This document shows, piece by piece, positions 12,682 through 17,944 of a stretch of 17,944 nt of DNA; within the stretch, counting starts at the first letter, position 1; every line of letters starts with the position of its first letter. The notes beneath the pieces were generated by a model that was given only the letters and a program-made list of their open reading frames with translations, did no database searches and was not told the DNA's origin. The position numbers and the translations under genes were made by a program. Source of the DNA: Bacteroidales bacterium. GTDB lineage: Bacteria > Bacteroidota > Bacteroidia > Bacteroidales > Bacteroidaceae. The stretch lies in assembly GCA_004552155.1 (NCBI GenBank), contig SFPF01000076.1:1-17944 (forward strand), in the 5' to 3' direction.

Positions 12682-13963
12682 GTTGAAGGTTTCGTCCGGG
12701 AAATAGGTGATGAGGGCTTTTGATGTATTTGGTGTCTGCCACGTCCCCGTTGAGGAAAGGCGTGTAGCAGTCTATATACTTCACCTGGTCCGGTCCCAGC
12801 TCCGAGAGGAATGCGTTGAACGGGGCGATGCGGCTGGTATTGATAGTGGCGTTGTTCGTCGGGTGGAGGCCGATTACAAAGATTCTGGCCTCTGGGGCCT
12901 CGGCCATTATTGCTTCGATTACCCGAATGTAGTTTAGCTTCACGGTTTCCAGGTCATCAGAACCAATGGCTTCGGAAGTTCCGGCATAGAGCAGAACTGC
13001 TTTCGGGTGCAGTTTGTCAACCTCTGTCCGGGCAAAGGTGGCTTCTACGAGTTTTTTCATGTTGGTCAGACTCAGGCCGCCGTATCCCCAGCCGGAACCG
13101 CGGTTCTTAAAGTGGGGGTTACCGAAGAGTTCGTTCCATTCTCCGTTCTTTACTTCTTCGTCGCCGAAGAAGAGGATATCTTCGGAGGAGATGGGCAGCA
13201 GGCTGAAGTAGGTGGCGCGCATTCCGTGGGAGCCGGTTAATCCTCCGTCCTGTTGGGAGCTGGAGGCATTGCTGGGATAAGTCGGGTGGACCGTGCCCCA
13301 ATTGCCTAACAAAAGCCCACGCTCATAAAAGGCTTCGCACCATTTCTGATAAGAAGCAGCAGTGAGGTGAAGTCCGTCGTAACTCCAAACGCCGCCTGAA
13401 GCCACGTCGGTCAGCAGGTCGTAGAGATCGATATAGTTCAACCAATCCTCGTTTGTCTCGTCCACGAATGCCTTCACCAAACGGTTCGTCTCGAGCCAGC
13501 GCTCGGCGGGGCGGTTCGAAGTGTTGTTGTTGAGGATGCTGTAGAGGTAGACCTGCGTCTCCGGGCTGCGCTTGTGAACGCGCTTCACGATGCTCTTGAC
13601 GTAGGCGAGCACCTGTGCCGGCTCAAAGTTTAAGCCGCCGCTGGTGGCAATGTCATTAGTGCCGATCATCATAAAGAATTTCTCCGGCTTGTTGACCAAA
13701 TAACTCTCAAGGTTAGCGCTCTGCTCGGTGGAATAGGTGCCCGAGTTGCCTCGGTTCACGATGGGCAGGGCTCCTTCGTCGCCGCGAAAACTTTCCACCC
13801 ACGGGTGCATATCTGTGATGCTGTTGCCCACAAACACGATGCTTCCTTCTGCAGGTGGAAGGACTTTGAAGAGGTCGTACCGATGCTTTCGGAACGGCTC
13901 GTCGGCCCACGCGGCGGCAAAAGCGAGGAGTGCCGCGAAGAGCAGGGTAAGGGATTTTTTCAT
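12488..13963 (-). CDS. SGNH/GDSL esterase part of the fusion (NanS/EstA-like), frameshifted at its end
   Basis: The ATG at 13963 begins a signal peptide (MKKSLTLLFAALLAFAAAWA, cleavage near residue 20). SGNH domain 1 (about 40-220) is complete: block I IVFVGNSITD with Ser48, block II NRGNSG with Gly72, block III MIGTNDIA with Asn103, and block V DGLHLT with Asp196 and His199. SGNH domain 2 (about 262-405) keeps the fold pattern (ILFFGDEEVKNGEWNELFGN, NRGSGWG, VLLYAGTSEA, IFVIGLHPT) but has Asp268 where Ser is expected, Ser330 for Asn, and no DxxH block. Homology ends at residue 415 (DTKYIK); the remaining codons to 12488 are out-of-frame sequence. Likely role: secreted removal of O-acetyl groups from sialic acids, inferred from the family and the attached sialidase. 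I see no clear promoter directly upstream. Confidence 0.8.
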   Translation of the reverse strand: MKKSLTLLFAALLAFAAAWADEPFRKHRYDLFKVLPPAEGSIVFVGNSITDMHPWVESFRGDEGALPIVNRGNSGTYSTEQSANLESYLVNKPEKFFMMIGTNDIATSGGLNFEPAQVLAYVKSIVKRVHKRSPETQVYLYSILNNNTSNRPAERWLETNRLVKAFVDETNEDWLNYIDLYDLLTDVASGGVWSYDGLHLTAASYQKWCEAFYERGLLLGNWGTVHPTYPSNASSSQQDGGLTGSHGMRATYFSLLPISSEDILFFGDEEVKNGEWNELFGNPHFKNRGSGWGYGGLSLTNMKKLVEATFARTEVDKLHPKAVLLYAGTSEAIGSDDLETVKLNYIRVIEAIMAEAPEARIFVIGLHPTNNATINTSRIAPFNAFLSELGPDQVKYIDCYTPFLNGDVADTKYIKSPHHLFPGRNLQRADRRGRRRKHHTGRAPQRHRPGTDCRGYCPAGRRHGTIWRSRYGCIQCQSRGGLRTAHSCLYL

Positions 13964-14202
13964 AGTAGGTGAGGATTTGAATTGATGAGTATTAGATAGT
14001 ATTTTTTTTGTGCGTGCTGGCGCAGTAATGCATTTTGCTTATAAAAATAGGCATTTCTCGCCGATGTTGTGAAGTAGCATATTCAATGACTAAAATGGCG
14101 ACCTGTTCGGTCGCACGAATTTTCACGAATGCAAGCGAGAGCGGTCCAAAATCTCTACAATCATTGAATTCGTGTGATTCGTTGGCAAAAAAATCTCGTG
14201 GG

Positions 14203-14679
14203 CTAATCCCACGTTATCGTTAGCGAGTAATTATCGTAGTCGTAAACGCAGCCGTCGCTCCACTCGCGCCCCTCTATCTCGGCATAAAACTGCAGGCTTT
14301 TGCCGGGCTTCAGCACATAGGTGCTGCCTCTGTGTGCCAAGGTTATCATGTCGCCCTCGATACGCTCTACCTTCACACCATAGAACCCTATGAAGTCGCC
14401 CAACCGCCCCGTCTTCACCTCCAAGTCGCTTTCCTCATATTCCCATTCCCCTTTGGTGTAGACGGTACTATGGCAGTGGCCATATTTTGCGTGCAGCACG
14501 ATGGGTTGCTTTGGGAGGTTTGCTTCTTGAAACACGCCGTTCACCCCTGTTTCCTCTTGAACGATGCCCGCCTCGATTGGTGAGTTGTCTGTTTCATGGT
14601 GTTGCGAAAGGGAGCAATGCTGCTCCGTGCTGCTTTCGGCATGGCTGCTAAAATGGTTGTTGTTGCAATCGGTTGTCAT
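14203..14679 (-). CDS. Hypothetical protein, 158 residues
   Basis: I do not recognise the family. The first 60 residues are polar and His/Ser/Asn/Gln-rich (MTTDCNNNHFSSHAESSTEQ and on). Residues about 60-158 look like a compact beta-rich domain (KYGHCHSTVYTKGEWEYEES, GRLGDFIGFYGVKVERIEGD, YAEIEGREWSDGCVYDYDNY) ending in TITWD. There is no signal peptide or membrane segment, so it is probably cytoplasmic. The coherent domain, a matching promoter at 14905-14935 and a hairpin at its end (CGTGGG/CCCACG, 14198-14214, overlapping the stop) support a real gene. A 200-bp repeat element sits between promoter and ATG, so expression may be altered. Confidence 0.65.
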   Translation of the reverse strand: MTTDCNNNHFSSHAESSTEQHCSLSQHHETDNSPIEAGIVQEETGVNGVFQEANLPKQPIVLHAKYGHCHSTVYTKGEWEYEESDLEVKTGRLGDFIGFYGVKVERIEGDMITLAHRGSTYVLKPGKSLQFYAEIEGREWSDGCVYDYDNYSLTITWD

Positions 14680-14691
14680 AATAGAATAGAT

Positions 14692-14891
14692 TTAAGGTGG
14701 GTTCCATTAATTCGCTTTGGCAGATTTTGGATTTATTTTCGAGGATCAATTGTAAGTTGAAGAGGGAGCGTAGCGAGCTACGTGACCGATAAGACTTACG
14801 ATTTAGACCGAAAAGAAAACAAAAGATGACAAAACGTCAACCCAACATTATTGAAAATTTTTACGGTGGGAATTTATAGAACCCACCTTAA
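14692..14891. mobile_element. MITE-like element, 200 bp with 13-bp perfect terminal inverted repeats
   Basis: TTAAGGTGGGTTC (14692-14704) and GAACCCACCTTAA (14879-14891) are exact complements and bound a 200-base unit. Inside, GTAAGT (14752-14757) faces ACTTAC (14794-14799) and CGTAGC (14769-14774) faces GCTACG (14777-14782), so the unit can fold into one long hairpin. It has no transposase, only a 17-codon frame (14826-14879, MTKRQPNIIENFYGGNL) that runs into the right end and might be a transposase remnant. The TTAA at both ends may be target duplication or part of the repeat. A solo end of the same family lies at 5543-5569. Confidence 0.65.
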
Positions 14892-14904
14892 GGTTTACCA
14901 CTTG

Positions 14905-14935
14905 CAAATCTACGTTTTTTTTTGTGTGTGCGCAA
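14905..14935 (-). promoter_or_regulatory. Promoter of the 14203-14679 gene, separated from it by the MITE-like element
   Basis: On the minus strand TTG (14935-14933), a 20-base spacer and TAGATTTG (14912-14905) match the Bacteroidetes consensus. The expected transcript start near 14898 is just outside the element end at 14891. Without the 200-base element the leader would be about 19 bases, which is normal, so the element most likely inserted into the leader. Confidence 0.6.
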
Positions 14936-15201
14936 TTTTCAGGGCAAATAAGTCGCTGTTAGGCGGAGGTTTATGCCGGTGAAACCGAAATAGTTGATGA
15001 GGCGGCGCGAAGAAATTGATGCTCCGCCCGCCCCGTTGCAAAATCTGTTAAAGGCAAATGCCTTTCTGCGCAGAGCGCGGCAATCTCCTTTGCAATCGTT
15101 AAGACAATGTGGCGGAAAGATTTTGGAATAATTAAGAAAGGCCGATTTAGATGCGTTAAGAATTGAAACGCTCTTTAAGAAATTCGTTGCCAAAAAGCGG
15201 T

Positions 15202-15312
15202 TCGTGAAAATTATAAAGGGGCTCGTGAAAACTATCAAGGAGCTAATTTTTACGGTCATATAAGACAATTTTTACGGTCATATATGATAGTTTTTGCGGT
15301 CATATAAGGGAA
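15202..15312. repeat. Two adjoining tandem repeat families (21 and 22 bp)
   Basis: TCGTGAAAATTATAAAGGGG and TCGTGAAAACTATCAAGGAG begin at 15202 and 15223 (period 21). They are followed by three copies of a 22-base unit at 15247, 15269 and 15291, each containing TTTTTACGGTCATATA or TTTTTGCGGTCATATA. On the minus strand the first family reads GATAGTTTTCACGA, related to GATAGTTTTCATTATC at 860. Confidence 0.8.
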
Positions 15313-15330
15313 TTGGGGCTAAAAACGCAA

Positions 15331-15400
15331 AAAGAGGAAAAGCCTGCGCTCTTCCTCTTTCGCTAATGCAAATGTAGATAATTTTTCGCGCATCTCAAAA
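15331..15400 (-). promoter_or_regulatory. Minus-strand promoter followed at once by a terminator-like hairpin
   Basis: On the minus strand TTTTG (15400-15396), a 19-base spacer and TACATTTG (15376-15369) fit the Bacteroidetes consensus. Directly downstream AAAGAGGAA and TTCCTCTTT (15360-15352 and 15339-15331) can form a 9-bp stem followed by a T-run. No gene follows on this strand except the repeat array. A very short RNA or an attenuated leader is possible; chance is not excluded. Confidence 0.35.
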
Positions 15401-15550
15401 TGTCGCCGAAGAGTGACGGATAGCGTCACTGTCAGTTTGGAATCCTTGTTTACGGGGACTGTGCTCTCCAAAAGTGGCCTGCGATTTCTTTTCATTTTTC
15501 CCGAATTTGCTGTAAATATAGTTAAACTTATTAAAAATCGGGGGGGGGAA

Positions 15551-15580
15551 TTGTTATTATATAAGAAAGAACTAATTTTG
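15551..15580 (+). promoter_or_regulatory. Promoter of the 15612 secreted protein gene
   Basis: TTG (15551-15553), a 19-base spacer and TAATTTTG (15573-15580) match the Bacteroidetes consensus. The leader is about 25 bases. A run of G residues lies just upstream (about 15540-15548) and could vary in length by slippage. Confidence 0.75.
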
Positions 15581-15611
15581 CAAAAAATTTAGCGTATAAT
15601 AATTTGCTGTT

Positions 15612-17576
15612 ATGAAAAAAATCAAGATTTTTTTAGTTTTGGGGCTTTGCCTGTTGCTCGGCAATGCGGCAGCCAATGCGCAAACCTATGTTTGCAGTTC
15701 AACGCCGGTGAGCGATACTAAAGGTATCACCTCGGGCATGTATATAATTAATGTGTGGGCAAAAGGCAACCAAGGTCTGCTTTACGAACACGACACGTCG
15801 CAGTATACAGGATTCGTGAGTACGAACACTATAAATACTTATTCGGGACAAACTATAGATGCGTCTATTGCCGAAAAGAAAAAAATGCTGTGGAAGCTCG
15901 AAGTGCAGGGTGACGGCAGCTTTACAATCCAGTCTGCCTCAACGTCTAAGTATTTTTCTAAAAGGGGTCATCGGGGCGAAGGCATAGGGGATGTGCAGAG
16001 AGTATTGAACAATACGGATGCCAACATCGGACATCTCGCGCTCAATACCAAAGTCCCCATTTCCAATGTGCCCTTTTTTTCCGTCCGTTTGGAAAACGGC
16101 AAATTCGAAGGCGGCAGCTCAACCACGTTCTTTCACGTGAATGGAGGGGGTACGGGCACGGCCGATCGTAATATGCACCTTAGCTATTGGTCGGGGGAGA
16201 ACACATCTCTCAGCAACACTGCGAGCGGCGTACTGCTTTCCTTCTATAAGGTGGAGGAAATTCAAAATCCCGTGAACTTTGATTATGTGTACCGCATCGA
16301 CGGTTCGGAGATTTATCGGCAGGCTAAGACTGGATCGGAAGGCAGTGTCTATCCCGACCTTGCCACAGCCCCTGCGTTCTGCGCAGCAACCAAGCCCGAG
16401 GGCACAGTGTCAGCCAGCCTCGAGGGGCAAGAGGTATATATTGACGTTACGTGGAACGCACCCGTTGCCTTCTCTACATCGCTCGAAAATGCCAAGTGGT
16501 ATTTGATGACAGCAGGGCGAGATAATGATGCGAATCCAAAAGTCCTGCCGGTGATGCGCTATAAAGAGGGACAAGACTATATCACGCTTAAAACGGCAGA
16601 TAAAGATTTCAGCCTTTCAAGTGCCGACCAATGGGCTTTCGTGGGCAACCCATACGAAGGCTTTAAGATTTACAACCGCTTCAATAAGGGAAGGCTGATT
16701 TCATCCACTGCGCTGACCTCATCGAACGATGGCAATACCAATCCCTATGTCAGCACTGGCGAATTGTCCTCCGGCTATACAGAGTTGTGGGACTTGCATG
16801 TACAGCAGCAGGGAAACAGTCCCTCTACGATTGACGGCGGTTTCTCGATTAGCCAGCACGGCCAGTCTTCATATAAGATGAACAAACGTTGGTATAACAA
16901 TCAAGATTCTGATCCGCGCCTTGCCTATTGGATTAGAGGTGCCGACAACGGCAGCACCTTCACGGCCACACAAATCCTGCCCTCTTCGCTGATAACCTAC
17001 AACACCTTTGAAAGCAATGGCTACACCACGCTCTATGTGGACTATCCCATAGAAGTGACCAATGCAAAAGTGTATACCGGCCAAAGAAACGATGCGCAGA
17101 CCAGTGTGGAAATGACTTTGGCAACCGATAACATTATCCCTGCTAATACGGGCGTAGTGCTTGTGAGGGACGGATCCAATGTAGATCAGACCTACACCAT
17201 CTCCAACGTACCGGGAACGGTGGCGAAGGGCGACATTTCAGGCACCACCACAGCAATCGCGCTGACCGATGATACGAGGAACAATTATCGTGTGTTCGGC
17301 CTGTCGAACGTCACGCCGCAGAGCCTCGGCTTCTTCCGACCCTCCTCGCGCGTGGAACGCATTCCCGCCAACAAGGCATTCTACGACCTGACGGGTAGCG
17401 GCGTGCAGGGCTTTGTGCTCAGTTTCGACGGCACGGAAACGGGCATCGCTCTCGAACAGATTATGCAACCCCGCCCCGAAGCCGACAAGCCGGCTTACGA
17501 CCTCAGCGGCCGCCGCGTGAACCATGCAGCCAAAGGCGTTTATATCATTGGCGGAAGGAAAGTAATCGTAAAATAA
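15612..17576 (+). CDS. Secreted protein with lectin-like modules and C-terminal tail, function unknown
   Basis: The 654-residue product begins with a clear signal peptide (MKKIKIFLVLGLCLLLGNAA, cleavage near AANAQ at residue 24). Two modules (about 28-215 and 290-455) share patterns such as MLWKLEVQGDGSFTIQSAST, KWYLMTAG, DQWAFVGNPYEGFKIYN and ELWDLHVQQQG, like the lectin-like modules of the sialidase fusion in this window (ASMWKFVKR, HWYYITN). Residues about 470-610 are beta-rich, with IPANTGVVLV, a phrase common in Bacteroidales surface proteins. The end, YDLSGRRVNHAAKGVYIIGG followed by RKVIVK, matches the sialidase tail, which suggests the same export or anchoring route. No catalytic motif is seen. 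A surface carbohydrate-binding or adhesin-like role is an inference. It is first in a two-gene unit with the 62-residue peptide. Confidence 0.88.
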   Translation: MKKIKIFLVLGLCLLLGNAAANAQTYVCSSTPVSDTKGITSGMYIINVWAKGNQGLLYEHDTSQYTGFVSTNTINTYSGQTIDASIAEKKKMLWKLEVQGDGSFTIQSASTSKYFSKRGHRGEGIGDVQRVLNNTDANIGHLALNTKVPISNVPFFSVRLENGKFEGGSSTTFFHVNGGGTGTADRNMHLSYWSGENTSLSNTASGVLLSFYKVEEIQNPVNFDYVYRIDGSEIYRQAKTGSEGSVYPDLATAPAFCAATKPEGTVSASLEGQEVYIDVTWNAPVAFSTSLENAKWYLMTAGRDNDANPKVLPVMRYKEGQDYITLKTADKDFSLSSADQWAFVGNPYEGFKIYNRFNKGRLISSTALTSSNDGNTNPYVSTGELSSGYTELWDLHVQQQGNSPSTIDGGFSISQHGQSSYKMNKRWYNNQDSDPRLAYWIRGADNGSTFTATQILPSSLITYNTFESNGYTTLYVDYPIEVTNAKVYTGQRNDAQTSVEMTLATDNIIPANTGVVLVRDGSNVDQTYTISNVPGTVAKGDISGTTTAIALTDDTRNNYRVFGLSNVTPQSLGFFRPSSRVERIPANKAFYDLTGSGVQGFVLSFDGTETGIALEQIMQPRPEADKPAYDLSGRRVNHAAKGVYIIGGRKVIVK

Positions 17577-17600
17577 CCCCTAAAAACAAGTCTTCAAGTT

Positions 17601-17789
17601 ATGAAAAAAATATATATCAGTCCCGCTCTCAACGTGTTTGACCTGCACACAGAAACAGCAATTTTGGCATATTCTTATGGAGATAAAGAAACCGATGCCG
17701 TTTGGACGAACAAGAAGGAAGTAGATACGGACAGCAAAAGTTCTATTTGGGACACCGATTTAGACAACTACAATCCTTATAATAATTAA
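17601..17789 (+). CDS. Small peptide, 62 residues, Bacteroidales MKKxYxxP type
   Basis: It starts 24 bases after the secreted-protein gene and precedes a terminator, so the two are probably co-transcribed. The N-terminus MKKIYISPALNVFDLHTETA followed by ILAYS follows a pattern I recall in many short Bacteroidales proteins (MKKxYxxPxxxVxxLxxExxLLxxS). The remainder is acidic and polar with a Tyr/Asn-rich end (DTDLDNYNPYNN). There is no classical signal peptide or transmembrane segment. The conserved front and variable tail resemble leader-core peptides, but no modification gene is visible here. Function is unknown; frame and context make a real gene likely. Confidence 0.75.
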   Translation: MKKIYISPALNVFDLHTETAILAYSYGDKETDAVWTNKKEVDTDSKSSIWDTDLDNYNPYNN

Positions 17790-17820
17790 CTAAAAGCTAA
17801 TAGTAATGATTTTTTTTGGA

Positions 17821-17855
17821 GTGGGTTTGCCGTGAGGCACGCCCGCTTTTTTTTT
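17821..17855 (+). terminator. Rho-independent terminator of the two-gene unit
   Basis: GTGGGTTTGCC (17821-17831) pairs imperfectly, with G-U pairs, to GGCACGCCCGC (17836-17846) around GTGA, followed by nine T residues (17847-17855). It ends the transcript carrying the 654- and 62-residue proteins. Confidence 0.8.
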
Positions 17856-17884
17856 GTAAATCCAGCCCCATTTCGGGCGATAAA

Positions 17885-17944
17885 TTACAGATAATTCATG
17901 GAGATCACATCCTTTTCGCCTTCGTTATCGCCCCATTTCAGGCC
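17885..17944 (-). CDS. C-terminal end of a convergent gene (partial)
   Basis: The minus strand is open from the window edge to a TAA at 17887-17885 and reads GLKWGDNEGEKDVISMNYL. Nineteen residues are too few to name a family. Its convergent position, just beyond the terminator at 17821-17855, fits a real gene end, but the frame could also be open by chance. Confidence 0.4.
   Translation of the reverse strand, partial: GLKWGDNEGEKDVISMNYL

Larger units (their letters stand above)
9384..13963 (-). pseudogene. Sialate O-acetylesterase-sialidase fusion, split by two single-base frame changes
   Basis: Three overlapping minus-strand frames (13963-12488, 12681-10234, 10358-9384) join into one protein if one extra base is removed at each of two sites: the AAAA run at 12718-12721 and the segment 10375-10400. 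The span is 4580 bases; minus two it equals exactly 1526 codons, which supports one original gene. The reconstructed protein has a signal peptide, two SGNH/GDSL domains, a helical linker, two lectin-like modules around a beta-sandwich, a neuraminidase-associated N-terminal domain, a GH33 sialidase and a C-terminal YDLSGRRV tail. NanS of Tannerella and EstA of Bacteroides are separate SGNH esterases that remove O-acetyl groups from sialic acid so that sialidases can cut. Here both activities would share one chain. It could be a real pseudogene or carry sequencing indels; the even decay-free remainder favours a recent event or an error. Confidence 0.8.
14892..15611. other. Intergenic gap of 720 bases
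   Basis: No convincing gene; a 109-codon minus-strand frame at 14939-15268 lacks protein features and covers repeat DNA. The gap contains the promoter above, two repeat families at 15202-15312, a promoter-hairpin pair at 15331-15400, a 7-bp AGTGACG/CGTCACT hairpin near 15410-15430, an 8-9 base G-run at about 15540-15548 and the promoter of the 15612 gene. Confidence 0.6.

Noticed and set aside
10342..12723. A 793-codon plus-strand frame opposite the sialidase fusion
   Set aside because: Antisense shadow with His/Val/Arg-rich composition and no motifs, whereas the minus strand carries RIP motif, Asp boxes and lectin-like modules.
14939..15268. A 109-codon minus-strand frame
   Set aside because: No recognisable domain or suitable leader, and it ends in repeat DNA; left as part of the intergenic gap.
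15247..15312. CRISPR array
   Set aside because: Three contiguous 22-base direct repeats without spacers.

Overview
The window looks like chromosome of a host-associated Bacteroidales, most likely a Prevotella-type organism. The evidence is the repeated Bacteroidetes promoter form (TTTG or TTG, 18-20 bases, TAnnTTTG) before several genes, an archaeal/eukaryal-type ProRS of the Bacteroides kind, a secreted DPP IV, surface proteins ending in a short YDLSGRRV...GVYI...KV tail, and very sparse Shine-Dalgarno sequences. Base composition is patchy: GC-richer genes are separated by long AT-rich or palindrome-filled gaps.

Layout. Positions 1-523 (minus) hold a decayed two-gene unit: an XRE regulator with an early stop codon, then an open frame that starts as a GNAT acetyltransferase and switches in frame to a tyrosine-recombinase fragment. 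A gap with four phased 17-bp palindromes leads to a secreted dipeptidyl peptidase IV (1242-3449). Positions 3450-4660 are mostly a mosaic of dispersed palindromic repeats around one small orphan gene (3836-4051). A second XRE regulator (4733-5284, minus) follows, then about 1.7 kb without a convincing gene (5285-6955). That stretch holds a recurring GTAAAT motif, a nested-stem structure and inverted repeats. Next come an OmpA-like glycine-zipper protein that has lost its start and signal peptide (7014-7643, minus) and, divergent from it, proS (7816-9300).

The largest locus is 9384-13963 (minus). Two single-base frame changes split what reads as one gene for a protein of about 1525 residues: signal peptide, a SGNH/GDSL esterase domain, a second degenerate SGNH domain, a helical linker, two lectin-like modules flanking a beta-sandwich, a neuraminidase-associated N-terminal domain, a GH33 sialidase with Asp boxes, and the C-terminal tail. 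It looks like a sialate O-acetylesterase and a sialidase built into one secreted polypeptide.

Positions 14203-14935 hold a hypothetical gene whose promoter lies on the far side of a 200-bp MITE-like element, so the element forms nearly all of its 5' leader. The right end has 22-bp tandem repeats, a well-formed promoter, a secreted 654-residue lectin-like protein carrying the same C-terminal tail as the sialidase, a co-transcribed 62-residue peptide, a terminator, and the last 19 codons of a convergent gene.

Functionally, the secreted DPP IV and the esterase-sialidase fit a glycoprotein- or mucin-foraging lifestyle. The two frame changes, the stop in the first XRE gene, the missing OmpA leader and the GNAT/recombinase junction mean either several genes are decaying here or the assembly carries errors. 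The sequence alone cannot separate these.
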